NCBI GenBank assembly: GCA_963789175.1
Contig: CAWBJO010000005.1
Span: 157,777-221,776 of the forward strand
Length of the DNA: 64,000 bases
DNA from: CAWBJO01 sp963789175
GTDB taxonomy: Bacteria > Pseudomonadota > Alphaproteobacteria > Rhizobiales > Aestuariivirgaceae
Direction: 5' to 3'
The notes beneath the pieces are model-generated. The model was not told where the DNA came from. It ran no database searches and was given only the letters and a program-made list of their open reading frames with translations. This document shows, one piece after another, positions 8,804-17,428 of the stretch; the stretch's first letter is position 1; every line of letters begins with the position of its first letter. Position numbers and translations under genes: made by a program.

Positions 8804-8823
8804 TCAATCGAACGTTTGATTGA
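8804..8823. promoter_or_regulatory. Probable TetR operator (20-bp near-palindrome)
   Basis: TCAATCGAACGTTTGATTGA reads the same on both strands except for one mismatched pair. It lies between the start of the TetR gene (8791, minus) and the start of the divergent kinase gene (8995, plus), and it would overlap the 5' leader or promoter of the efflux operon. Autoregulatory TetR operators commonly have this size and position. Binding has not been shown. Confidence 0.7.
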
Positions 8824-8994
8824 AAAGTGCCTCACGTAAATGTGACGGCCGGGTGCCTCGGCGCTATGGCGGGGGTCCGTCTCAGCCTGGCGGACCGCGG
8901 CCGGCGATGGTTTTCAGGTGGTTAATTCAACGGCTCGTTAATGATTGGACCTTACCCTCCCCGGTTCGGGATTGCATCGAGGGCCACGATAGAG

Positions 8995-11469
8995 ATGAGC
9001 CAAGTGTCCACGACAGGACTATGGCCGGACGACCTTGCGCAAGCGGAGGCGACCAACGCGGCCTGGCGAATCGAGAAGAACGAGCCCTCCGTCGAGGACT
9101 ATCTGCCCTTCTTTCCCGACCAGGCGAGCGGCCGGGTCTACGAGCAGCTTCTCTTCAACCTGCCGATAAACCTTCATTGCATGGACGGCGCCGGCCGCAT
9201 CCTGAGCATCAATCGGCAGTGGATGGAGACCCTCGGCTATTCGCTCGCCGACGTCTCCGGCCGCCACTGGCACGAGCTTCTGTCGCATGAGTCGCGCGCC
9301 TACCTGACCCAGCAGATCTACCCGCGCTATCTGCAGACCAATGCCATCCGCAACGTCGAAATCGTGATGTTCCGGAAGGATGGCCAGAAGGCGCACATGC
9401 TCATCTCGGCGCTTGGCTATCGCGGCAGCAAGGGCCGCGTCGAGCGCTCGATCGTCATCCTGCAGGAGGTGACCGCCAGGAAGTCGGCCGAGACGGCGTT
9501 GCTCCGGTCGGAGCAGCGCTTCCGCGGCGCCTTCGAGGCCGCCGCGCACGGCATCGTGCTCGTCGCGCCGAACGGCCGCATCCTCGCCTACAATCCGGCC
9601 TTCCGGGAGATGTCGGGCAGGACCGACGAGGAGCTGACCACCCTCGCGTTCGACGAGAGCGTCCATCGCGACGACAAGGCCGCCTTCCTGTCGGGCATGC
9701 GCAATCTGATCGACGGCGACAGCTTCGCCTTCAAGATGGAGCTGCGCTATGTCGGCGGCGGCAAGCCGTTCGCCTGGGGGTTCACCAGCGTGTCGCTCGT
9801 CCGCAACGAGCGCAACGACATCGATCACCTCGTCGTCCAGATCGTCGACACGACGAGCCGCCGCCAGGCCGAGCGCCAGCTCCAGCAGGCCCAGAAGATG
9901 GAAGCCGTCGGCCAGCTCACCGGCGGTCTCGCCCACGACTTCAACAACCTCCTGACCGTCATCATCGGCAACCTCACCCTCGTCGAGACCGCGATCAACG
10001 GCGACGAGAGGGCGCGTCACCGCCTGCTCGAGGCGAGCGAGGCGGCCCAGAAGGGCTCCGACCTGACGCGCCAGCTCCTCACCTTCTCCCGCCAGCAGGA
10101 GATCGAGCAGCGCCAGGTGCAGGTGAACCACCTCATCGCCAACCTGCATTCGCTGATAGCCCGGACCATCGGCGAGTCGATCGATCTCCAGCTTGCCCTC
10201 ACGCCCGACGATGGCCTCGTGCTGATCGATCCCATCCAGTTCGAGACCTCGCTCCTCAACCTCGCCATCAACGCCCGCGACGCCATGCCGTCGGCCGGCA
10301 AGCTGACCGTCGAGACCCAGCACATCGTCCTCGACCAGGCCTATGTGAACGAGAATCCCGATGTGAAGCCCGGCCTCTATGTGATGGTCGCGGTCACCGA
10401 CACCGGCACCGGCATTCCCAAGGCCATCATCGACAAGGTCGTCCAGCCCTTCTTCACCACCAAGACGGCGGCGAAGGGGTCGGGCCTCGGCCTGGCGATG
10501 GTGTACGGATTCGCCACGCAGTGCGGCGGCCACCTGCGCATCTACAGCGAGGAAGGCCACGGCACGTCGGTGAAGATCTATCTTCCCTGCAAGGGGATCG
10601 TGCCGCGGATCGAACCCGCAGCGTCGAAGGCTGCCGAGACCGCCCAGCCGAAGACTGCTGAGACGGCTCCGCAGCAGCCGAAGACGCCGGAAAGTCCGCC
10701 CCAGGAATTCACCCTGGCGCCGGCCGCCGCGTCGCCGCCGAAGCAGCCGGCCGTCGCGCCGCCTGGACCGAAGCTGTCCGTGCCGGCCGACACGCCGCTG
10801 GCCCTCCTTCCCGCCCCGAAGCCGGAGAAGAGGGCAGGGCCCACGGTCACCATCAAGCCCGTCGCCGCGCCGCAGCCGGGCAGCCGCAAGCCGCACCCGC
10901 GCATCGAGGTGGTGGTGGCGCCGGTCGCCCCGCCGTCTCCGCAGCGCCGCGGCTGGAACGTGCCGAAGCCCACCGCCGCCGAAACCTCCGCCGCGCCCGC
11001 CGCTGCGCCCACTGCTGCTCCCACTGCGAACGGCTCAAGCCGCGTGTCGCCGCAGCCGGCCGCTCCGTCGATCCCGCCGCGCCCGCGCAATGCGAGGCCC
11101 AAGATTCTCGTCGTCGAGGACCAGGAGGGCGTGCGCGAGGTCGCCACGGGCTTCCTGGCCGAATTCGGATACGACGTCGTCGAAGCCGCCGATGGGATTG
11201 CCGCGCTGACCCTGCTGCAGCAGCAGCGCGACATCGACCTGATGTTCACCGACGTCGTGATGCCCGGCGGCCTCAACGGCTTCGACCTCGCCCAGGCGGC
11301 GCAGCAGATCAATCCGGACCTGCTGATCGTGCATACGTCGGGCTATCCCAAGGGCGCCATCGTCCACATGGAGGAGCCGCGCCTGAAGGACAACATCATC
11401 ATGAAGCCCTACCGCAGGGAAGAGTTGCAGCAGGTCATGCGCGAGACGCTTGCCAAGCGCGGCTTCTGA
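8995..11469 (+). CDS. Hybrid sensor histidine kinase with two PAS domains and a receiver
   Basis: This 824-residue protein has no membrane segment and should be cytoplasmic. It reads PAS (about 55-170), PAS (about 175-295), HisKA with the phospho-accepting histidine near 313 in GLAHDFNNLL, HATPase with N-box NLAINARDAM near 421-430 and G-boxes DTGTGIP and GSGLGLAMVYG, then a linker of about 165 residues very rich in Pro, Ala and Lys, then a receiver (about 703-820) with the aspartate in DLMFTDVVMP. I chose the ATG at 8995 because a GAGGG ribosome binding site sits 11 bases upstream. An in-frame ATG at 8941 would add 18 residues of poor character. The signal and partner are unknown. It lies divergent from the CecR-like gene. 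Confidence 0.9.
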   Translation: MSQVSTTGLWPDDLAQAEATNAAWRIEKNEPSVEDYLPFFPDQASGRVYEQLLFNLPINLHCMDGAGRILSINRQWMETLGYSLADVSGRHWHELLSHESRAYLTQQIYPRYLQTNAIRNVEIVMFRKDGQKAHMLISALGYRGSKGRVERSIVILQEVTARKSAETALLRSEQRFRGAFEAAAHGIVLVAPNGRILAYNPAFREMSGRTDEELTTLAFDESVHRDDKAAFLSGMRNLIDGDSFAFKMELRYVGGGKPFAWGFTSVSLVRNERNDIDHLVVQIVDTTSRRQAERQLQQAQKMEAVGQLTGGLAHDFNNLLTVIIGNLTLVETAINGDERARHRLLEASEAAQKGSDLTRQLLTFSRQQEIEQRQVQVNHLIANLHSLIARTIGESIDLQLALTPDDGLVLIDPIQFETSLLNLAINARDAMPSAGKLTVETQHIVLDQAYVNENPDVKPGLYVMVAVTDTGTGIPKAIIDKVVQPFFTTKTAAKGSGLGLAMVYGFATQCGGHLRIYSEEGHGTSVKIYLPCKGIVPRIEPAASKAAETAQPKTAETAPQQPKTPESPPQEFTLAPAAASPPKQPAVAPPGPKLSVPADTPLALLPAPKPEKRAGPTVTIKPVAAPQPGSRKPHPRIEVVVAPVAPPSPQRRGWNVPKPTAAETSAAPAAAPTAAPTANGSSRVSPQPAAPSIPPRPRNARPKILVVEDQEGVREVATGFLAEFGYDVVEAADGIAALTLLQQQRDIDLMFTDVVMPGGLNGFDLAQAAQQINPDLLIVHTSGYPKGAIVHMEEPRLKDNIIMKPYRREELQQVMRETLAKRGF

Positions 11470-11561
11470 CGGCATTTTGCCGCCGCTCGAGCGCAAAGCT
11501 CGCGGCTTCTACGGGTGAAGGCAGTCGCGTCGGGCAATCTCAACTGGGGAGGAGAGAACCA

Positions 11562-11939
11562 ATGATCGGGATATCGAGGATATTCTTCATCGCCGCACTG
11601 TGCTTCGCCGTGCTCGGCATGCTGCTCGGCCTCAAGATGGCCATGACCCAGGATCATTCCCAGATGCCGACCCATGCTCACATGCTGGTGGTCGGCTGGC
11701 TCAGCATGGCGGTCTTCGCCTTCTTCTACCATCTGTTCCCCGAGCGCGCCCGCACGCGGCAGGCCCAGGTCCACTGCTGGCTCGCCATCGTGTCGATGGC
11801 CGTGCTGACCGTGGCGCTGTACCTCGTGCTGGCCGGCAATCCGTCGGTGGAGCCGCTGGCCGCGATCTCGTCGATCGCCCTTTTCCTGTCCATGCTGACC
11901 TTCGCCTGGGTGGCATGGCCGCTGCTCAGCCGGTCCTGA
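11562..11939 (+). CDS. Small membrane protein related to heme-copper oxidase subunit I
   Basis: This 125-residue protein has about four membrane helices (roughly 5-27, 38-60, 68-90 and 97-119). Helix 2 carries H38-x-H40 at its start and H57 near its end (THAHMLVVGWLSMAVFAFFYH). This recalls the haem-binding histidine pattern of cytochrome oxidase subunit I and of small proteobacterial proteins sometimes labelled cytochrome-c oxidase. At this length it cannot be a full oxidase. It could bind haem or act as a sensor or assembly factor. A GGGGAGGAGAG ribosome binding site precedes the ATG closely. It follows the hybrid kinase gene by 92 bases, so co-expression is possible. Confidence 0.65.
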   Translation: MIGISRIFFIAALCFAVLGMLLGLKMAMTQDHSQMPTHAHMLVVGWLSMAVFAFFYHLFPERARTRQAQVHCWLAIVSMAVLTVALYLVLAGNPSVEPLAAISSIALFLSMLTFAWVAWPLLSRS

Positions 11940-12378
11940 TCGCAACGGAAGGGGTGTCGCAAGACGGATCGTCCGGGCGGCCTTGGGCCTCCGGGAGGGA
12001 AGGGAGTGTGGAGCGCCCACCTCGCGGGGGACTTCGCGAAGTCGACAGGCAGTGGCAAATCAGGATGCCCCGTGAAGGAGCGCTCCACCGGTGTTTCGCC
12101 ACGGCATCGCCATACTGCGATCTCGCCGGGCCTTCGATTGAGATGACTCAATCTGGCCCCGACTGTGCTGAGCACGCTCCGTCTTAGGAGGGTCAGGCCG
12201 GAGACGCCGCCCGGACTTCGTCATCTGTTTGCACAGACGACTCCGCCCGAGGCACCGATCACCCGCCACGCCGTCGGAGTTTCCGGACAACGCTCCCTTG
12301 AGCGGCGAGTGACGTGCGCGTTCTACGCATCTAGGAATTTATTGTCAAGGAATTTTTGCACAGGCCGGCCGCGAATTG
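11940..12378. other. 439-bp gene-free stretch dense in inverted repeats
   Basis: No credible gene is seen here. Clear structures are: a perfect 9-bp inverted repeat GTGGAGCGC (12008-12016) with GCGCTCCAC (12080-12088), enclosing CCAC/GTGG and the 14-bp palindrome GACTTCGCGAAGTC (12030-12043); a long hairpin at 12128-12159 with GGGCC/GGCCC outer and GATTGAG/CTCAATC inner arms; and a weaker hairpin near 12207-12231. A direct repeat AGGAATTT occurs at 12333-12340 and 12348-12355 in an AT-rich patch. The stretch lies between convergent genes, so some hairpins may be terminators, although none is followed by a good T-run. A structured RNA is possible. Confidence 0.5.
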
Positions 12379-12639
12379 CTAATATCTCGGATCGGCTGGT
12401 CTCTCCGGCGGGACGTCGGTCTGCTTCGCGAAGTCGGTGCGCGCTTCGTTGAAAACTTGCGCGATGTTGAAATACTGAATCCACACCGTCTCGCGAAGGC
12501 GCTCGAAGAGGTGAACATCCTGCTGCGTGAACTTGCCTTCGCGCGCTCTATAGTGTTTGACCGCCATCATAGTGGCCTCGAGCACATAATGGATTGCGTC
12601 GCTCAGCGGATGCTTCGGCGGGAAATCTGGGTAGTCCAT
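12379..12639 (-). CDS. Hypothetical protein, 86 residues
   Basis: I do not recognise this protein. It is 86 residues long, mostly helical in appearance, with aromatic-rich amphipathic stretches (HYVLEATMMAVKHYRAREGK and TVWIQYFNIAQVFNEA) and a Pro-rich tail, and it has no signal peptide or membrane helix. The start at 12639 has a strong ribosome binding site (GGGAGG, centred about 10 bases upstream). That GGGAGG can pair with an upstream CCTCC, and the whole 5' leader is unusually structured, so translation is probably regulated. The gene stands alone on the minus strand in a block of small genes and looks accessory. Confidence 0.62.
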   Translation of the reverse strand: MDYPDFPPKHPLSDAIHYVLEATMMAVKHYRAREGKFTQQDVHLFERLRETVWIQYFNIAQVFNEARTDFAKQTDVPPERPADPRY

Positions 12640-12857
12640 GGTCGCCTCCCTTCATGAGTGGAGGTCACCAACGCACGCTGGTGACCGGGGAGGTGAAAAG
12701 CCGCGATAGACGGCTGCGCTGTCCTTTGGGCTTTCGCCTTGGACATGCGACAGCGCCTCCCCGGCCTCGAGGGTGCGAAACCGGTTTGGCATCTTACCGG
12801 CTAATGCCTAGCCGCTATCGAGGAGCTTTCACACTCCAGGGTCGTGCACGACCCCGG
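12640..12857 (-). ncRNA. Candidate structured leader RNA (riboswitch or thermometer) of the 86-residue gene
   Basis: Read 5' to 3' on the minus strand, the leader opens with the palindromic helix GGGTCG-TGCA-CGACCC (12854-12839). A domain closed by CCTCGA/TCGAGG (12823-12818 with 12770-12765) follows, with two alternative inner pairings. Then comes a domain closed by the perfect 9-bp helix CCGGGGAGG/CCTCCCCGG (12764-12756 with 12693-12685). It encloses GCGCTGTC/GACAGCGC capped by GGC-GAAA-GCC (a GNRA loop only on this strand) and the hairpin AGCCG/CGGCT. Next is the hairpin GGTCACCA/TGGTGACC (12686-12663), and last CCTCC/GGAGG (12664-12660 with 12649-12645), which covers the ribosome binding site. 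The last three helices share bases pairwise and so exclude one another. It matches no riboswitch class I know. Confidence 0.55.
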
Positions 12858-12863
12858 CTGCAA

Positions 12864-12891
12864 CTTATGCTTCAATGCCCGTGACCGTCAA
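12864..12891 (-). promoter_or_regulatory. Predicted sigma-70-type promoter for the structured leader
   Basis: On the minus strand TTGACG (12891-12886) and CATAAG (12869-12864) are 16 bases apart. Transcription would start near 12857, a few bases before the first helix of the leader. The -35 box matches five of six consensus bases and the -10 box four of six. The placement exactly at the edge of the structured region supports it. Confidence 0.5.
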
Positions 12892-13014
12892 GCGTGTGAA
12901 GCCATACGCGACGCACGGACACCTTGGCCGCCGCCGTTGTGGATATAAATTTTCATCTCACTAAAAACTTCCTCGACCAATACTCTGACGCGCGAAATCC
13001 CATAGCGAGGCGCG

Positions 13015-13235
13015 ATGGCAGAAGACAGGATCCAAACCTTCCCTCGCCCCTGGCGGATCACCCGAACCCAAGGCGGCCACTACAAGATCGAAGATGGGAA
13101 CGGTCGTGGGCTGGCTTATGTCTATGCGCGTAACGAGCCGGGGCTTAGAGACAGTTATTTGCAGGAAGCGATGCGCTAGCGATGGCACAGGCCATTGCGC
13201 GGTTGTCGCTAGGCGCAGGCGGCGCTTCCGAGTAG
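13015..13235 (+). pseudogene. Small conserved alphaproteobacterial protein, interrupted by a frameshift
   Basis: From the ATG at 13015 a 54-residue frame reads MAEDRIQTFPRPWRITRTQG and goes on through GLAYVYARNEPGL before stopping at 13179. The PWR...GLAYVYAR pattern is that of a common small rhizobial protein of unknown function whose members continue with a C-terminal DEAR.IA.NIA.LP-like segment. That segment is present here in the next frame (QLLAGSDALAMAQAIARLS), ending at 13235. A single indel near 13147-13160, next to a run of four G, separates the halves. The gene is therefore either decayed or affected by a sequence error. No function is known for the family. Confidence 0.5.
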
Positions 13236-13316
13236 GAAATCTGACCTGTTGAAAATTTCCCAGTCCTTTTTAATTTTCCTTTCGCTGGGTCAATCCTTAA
13301 GGAGGGGGGCCTTTCG

Positions 13317-13523
13317 ATGTTTCTCAGTCTCAGTTGTCCCCAATGTCGCGAGTTGGTCAAAGTCAGCCTCCTGAAAGTTGCGGATGGTGCCAAAGTCAAA
13401 TGCGAGAAGTGCGGCGCCGAAGTTGACCCAATAACAGCGCCGCTGGCAGTGACCGACCTAAACCAAAATTCATTGGGCAAGCTTGACTCTACGATCGGTC
13501 GGAGTCAGACCCGCCGGCCATGA
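13317..13523 (+). CDS. Small zinc-ribbon-like protein, 68 residues
   Basis: This unrecognised small protein has four cysteines arranged as two knuckles, C7-P-x-C10 and C29-x-x-C32, the pattern of a zinc ribbon. The C-terminal half is polar and probably unstructured. The start is well supported by AAGGAGG 11 bases upstream. Its stop overlaps the start of the next small gene by four bases (ATGA), so the two are translated together. Base composition looks lower in GC than the surrounding housekeeping genes. Confidence 0.6.
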   Translation: MFLSLSCPQCRELVKVSLLKVADGAKVKCEKCGAEVDPITAPLAVTDLNQNSLGKLDSTIGRSQTRRP

Positions 13524-13693
13524 AGCAGTTCAACATCTGGCAGGAATGCGGTGGCGCTTGGCGCCTTCTCGGCACCCTACAGGCACCGGGAAAGAAAGCT
13601 GTTGGCAGAGCACTAGAGAAACTCGGCGTGGACGAGGACTCCGTCATCTACCGGGAAGCGCATCTCGATCCGTGGGCCAATCCCCGGAGCTAG
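13520..13693 (+). CDS. Hypothetical protein, 57 residues, coupled to the zinc-ribbon gene
   Basis: This small frame starts in the ATGA overlap with the preceding gene and encodes 57 residues, beginning MKQFNIWQECGGAWRLLG. I do not recognise it. It has one cysteine, several tryptophans and a central helix-like segment (KKAVGRALEKLGVDEDS), and no membrane helix. Support comes from the coupled start and protein-like composition. It ends 18 bases before the cytochrome gene, so three genes may share a transcript. Confidence 0.5.
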   Translation: MKQFNIWQECGGAWRLLGTLQAPGKKAVGRALEKLGVDEDSVIYREAHLDPWANPRS

Positions 13694-13711
13694 CAAAGAG
13701 CCAGAACCGAA

Positions 13712-14119
13712 ATGGCTATTCGCAATTGTCTTATGTTCCTGGGCCTTGTTGCCAGCACCGTTGCTGCTGAAGCGCAGGACAAAGACGAGCAGGTGATCAT
13801 TGGGGAGCTTGTATTCTTCACATGCCAGACCTGTCATCTCGTGGGCGATAAAAAACTCAAAAAGATCGGTCCACATCTCAACGAGCTGTTCGGTCGCAAG
13901 CCCGGCAGCGTGCCAGAATACCAGTACTCCGCAGCCATGGCCGAGTTCGGCAAGAGCAATGTCTGGGACGAAGCGACCCTTACGAAGTTTCTCCGCGACC
14001 CGAAGGGCCTGGTGGTCGGCAATAAGATGATTTTTCACGGCCTGAAAAAGGATGAGGAGTTGCAAGCCTTGCTCGCCTATTTGGCAACCTTTGACAAGAA
14101 TGGGATGGCGCCAGAATAA
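13712..14119 (+). CDS. Class I c-type cytochrome, periplasmic
   Basis: This 135-residue protein has a signal peptide (about residues 1-21, ending AEA) and a single haem-attachment motif C38-Q-T-C41-H42. M106 in NKMIFHGL is the likely distal axial ligand, and the final helix (ELQALLAYLATF) is typical of cytochrome c2-like folds. It should carry electrons in the periplasm. The donor and acceptor cannot be named. It follows two small genes on the same strand and precedes ettA. The closest named family would be the cytochrome c2/c550 group. Confidence 0.82.
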   Translation: MAIRNCLMFLGLVASTVAAEAQDKDEQVIIGELVFFTCQTCHLVGDKKLKKIGPHLNELFGRKPGSVPEYQYSAAMAEFGKSNVWDEATLTKFLRDPKGLVVGNKMIFHGLKKDEELQALLAYLATFDKNGMAPE

Positions 14120-14200
14120 GGGCCCTTCAATTGCATCCTTGCGGCGCATCCGCTAGAAGGCGCCTCGACACCCATCCCGCAATCTCGAAGGTTCCTGACG

Positions 14201-15852
<1,652 letters not shown>

Positions 15853-15856
<4 letters not shown>

Positions 15857-16452
15857 TTCGTCGGCTGGCGGTTGAGCACCGCCACGAGCTGCCTGACGTC
15901 GCCCTTGCGCTCCCGGATGTAGGAGACGAAGAGGCCGCGCTGGAAGTAGATGAGCGAGAACCCGGCCACCTTCACGTCGGTGATCTTGAAGCTCTTGCCT
16001 TTCGGCGTGAGCCTCCATTCCACATTGTGGCGGGCGCCGGTGAGCAGGGTGACTCGCGTGTCGATGAGCACGTCGCCGCCCGACTGATTCTCGGGTTCGC
16101 CAATATCCCACTTGGCGATGCGATAATAGCGCGTCTGGTCGGCGAAGTAGCGAGCGATGAACAGGGCGACGCCCTTGTAGTAGCTCTGCCGATCGTCCGC
16201 CGGCAGCTTGGCCGCATACTGGCCGAGCGAGTAGTCGGCGATGCTGGCGACGTCGGCATAGCGCTCGATGGGCGGAAGGAATGCCGACACCGTGCCGAGC
16301 TTGTGGGCGTTGAAGAGCTCGCTGGCGGCCTTCTTCATGTAGGCGACGGAGGCATCGGCGGCGCGGGCGCGGGCCGCCGGCAGGGCGAGGGCCCCGGCGA
16401 CAAGTCCTGTCAACATCGTGCGCCGCGTCGGGTGCCGGGCAGGCAGGCTCAT
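15853..16452 (-). CDS. MlaC/Ttg2-like phospholipid-binding protein (first of two)
   Basis: This 199-residue exported protein of the MlaC/Tol-Ttg2 (toluene tolerance) family should carry phospholipids across the periplasm between outer and inner membrane. The N-terminus has a Tat-like signal (TRRTMLTGLVAGALALPA), which suggests export in the folded state. The start at 16452 is chosen because AAGGAG lies eight bases upstream. A longer frame would add 12 residues before the signal. Conserved family segments include SLGQYAAKLPADDRQSYYKG and WRLTPKGKSFKITDVKVAG. It lies 96 bases downstream of a paralogue. No MlaFED transport genes are in the window. Confidence 0.83.
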
Positions 16453-16548
16453 CTTCGAACTCCTTGGACGGCCATCGCTGTTTCCCAACTAGTCGAGGGT
16501 CAGGTCAACGTCAATCGATTGCGGTTTTTCCCCGGACCTTCCGGCTCG

Positions 16549-17172
16549 TCACGCATTGCTGCGCAGGAATTTCAGGAGGGCATCGAAGTCGCCCTTGTTC
16601 TCGCGCAGGACGGAAACGAACTTCTCGCGCATCTGCAGGGAAAGCCAGATTCCGCGCACGTTGACGTCGCTGACGCGGTAGCCGCCGCCCGCCTTGACGA
16701 CGCGCCACTTCACCGGCGACTTGCTGCCGCCCTTGAAGCGCATCGAGCTGTCGATGATGACCGCCTTGCCCTGCGAGCGCGACGAGCGGATATCGAGATC
16801 GGACGCCGCGAAGTCGTCGATGTAGTAGACGAAGAGCCCGGCCGCGTAGTCGACGACGAGCTTGAAATATTCGTTCTTGAGTCCCGACGGCAGCCCCTTC
16901 TGGTATTGTCCGAGCGAGAACAGCGCGAGCCCGCGCACGTCCGAATGCCGGTTGAGCAGCGAGACGAACTTGGACTTGAGCGCGCCGCCGCGGACGCTGC
17001 CGTTGGCGAGGGTCATCACGTCGTCGGCGATGCCCTTCACATATTGCTCTTGCGGCGTCGAGGCCTGGGCGAGCGCCGGCAGGCAGCCGAGACCGGCGAA
17101 AGCGGCTCCCGCCGCCAGGGCTTTCAGGAAGTTACGGCGCCGGAAGTCGGCGGTGGGTCGGCTATCCTTCAT
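16549..17172 (-). CDS. MlaC/Ttg2-like phospholipid-binding protein (second of two)
   Basis: This 207-residue paralogue of the gene at 15853 has a canonical Tat signal (RRRNFLKALAAGAAFAGLG). The MlaC fold is recognised by LALFSLGQYQKGLPSGLKNEYFK, seen as two shorter blocks, and by WRVVKAGGGYRVSDVNVRG near the C-terminus. I chose the ATG at 17172, which places the twin arginines about 12 residues from the start and has an AGGGA-type ribosome binding site. The upstream extension of 36 residues has no support. The pair is probably transcribed together from the region upstream of 17172, which is divergent from the ArsR-type gene. Confidence 0.82.
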   Translation of the reverse strand: MKDSRPTADFRRRNFLKALAAGAAFAGLGCLPALAQASTPQEQYVKGIADDVMTLANGSVRGGALKSKFVSLLNRHSDVRGLALFSLGQYQKGLPSGLKNEYFKLVVDYAAGLFVYYIDDFAASDLDIRSSRSQGKAVIIDSSMRFKGGSKSPVKWRVVKAGGGYRVSDVNVRGIWLSLQMREKFVSVLRENKGDFDALLKFLRSNA

Positions 17173-17366
17173 GTCATGTTTCCCTGTCGCCAAAACCTCT
17201 TGCGGAGAGGCGAGCCCTGAACTCGTCACCTGTTCTTGGTCGGCCTGCAAGATTCTTACCAGAAGATGCGAGGTTTTCAACGGAAGCGGATAACCCCTCT
17301 CAATAGGAAGTTGAACTTATCACCAAAACTCCGCACCCGCCGTCGCGTTCCGGCCACCGATTTCGA

Positions 17367-17395
17367 TTGACATAAGGATATGTTTATATCCTAAT
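17367..17395 (+). promoter_or_regulatory. Promoter with inverted-repeat operator ahead of the ArsR-metF operon
   Basis: TTGACA (17367-17372) and CCTAAT (17390-17395) are 17 bases apart. Between and overlapping them is the perfect inverted repeat AGGATAT-GTTT-ATATCCT (17375-17392). A repressor bound there would block RNA polymerase directly. The likely regulator is the ArsR-type product of the first gene. Similar ATA-rich palindromes are associated with SahR-type control of methionine genes in proteobacteria, but I cannot confirm the exact consensus. Confidence 0.68.
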
Positions 17396-17428
17396 TCCCA
17401 ATTGGCCAGCTCGGAGCGGCGCTGACGA

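Noticed and set aside
12640..12857. Assignment of the leader to a known riboswitch class
   Set aside because: I looked for signatures of cobalamin, TPP, FMN, SAM, glycine and c-di-GMP riboswitches and found none, so no class name is given.
12640..12860. ROSE-type heat-shock leader
   Set aside because: A ribosome-binding-site-covering helix exists, but the downstream gene is not a small heat-shock protein and the typical U(U/C)GCU element is not seen. A thermometer remains only one option.
12961..13188. 75-codon minus-strand frame
   Set aside because: It is antisense to the frameshifted small gene, which has recognisable family features on the plus strand.
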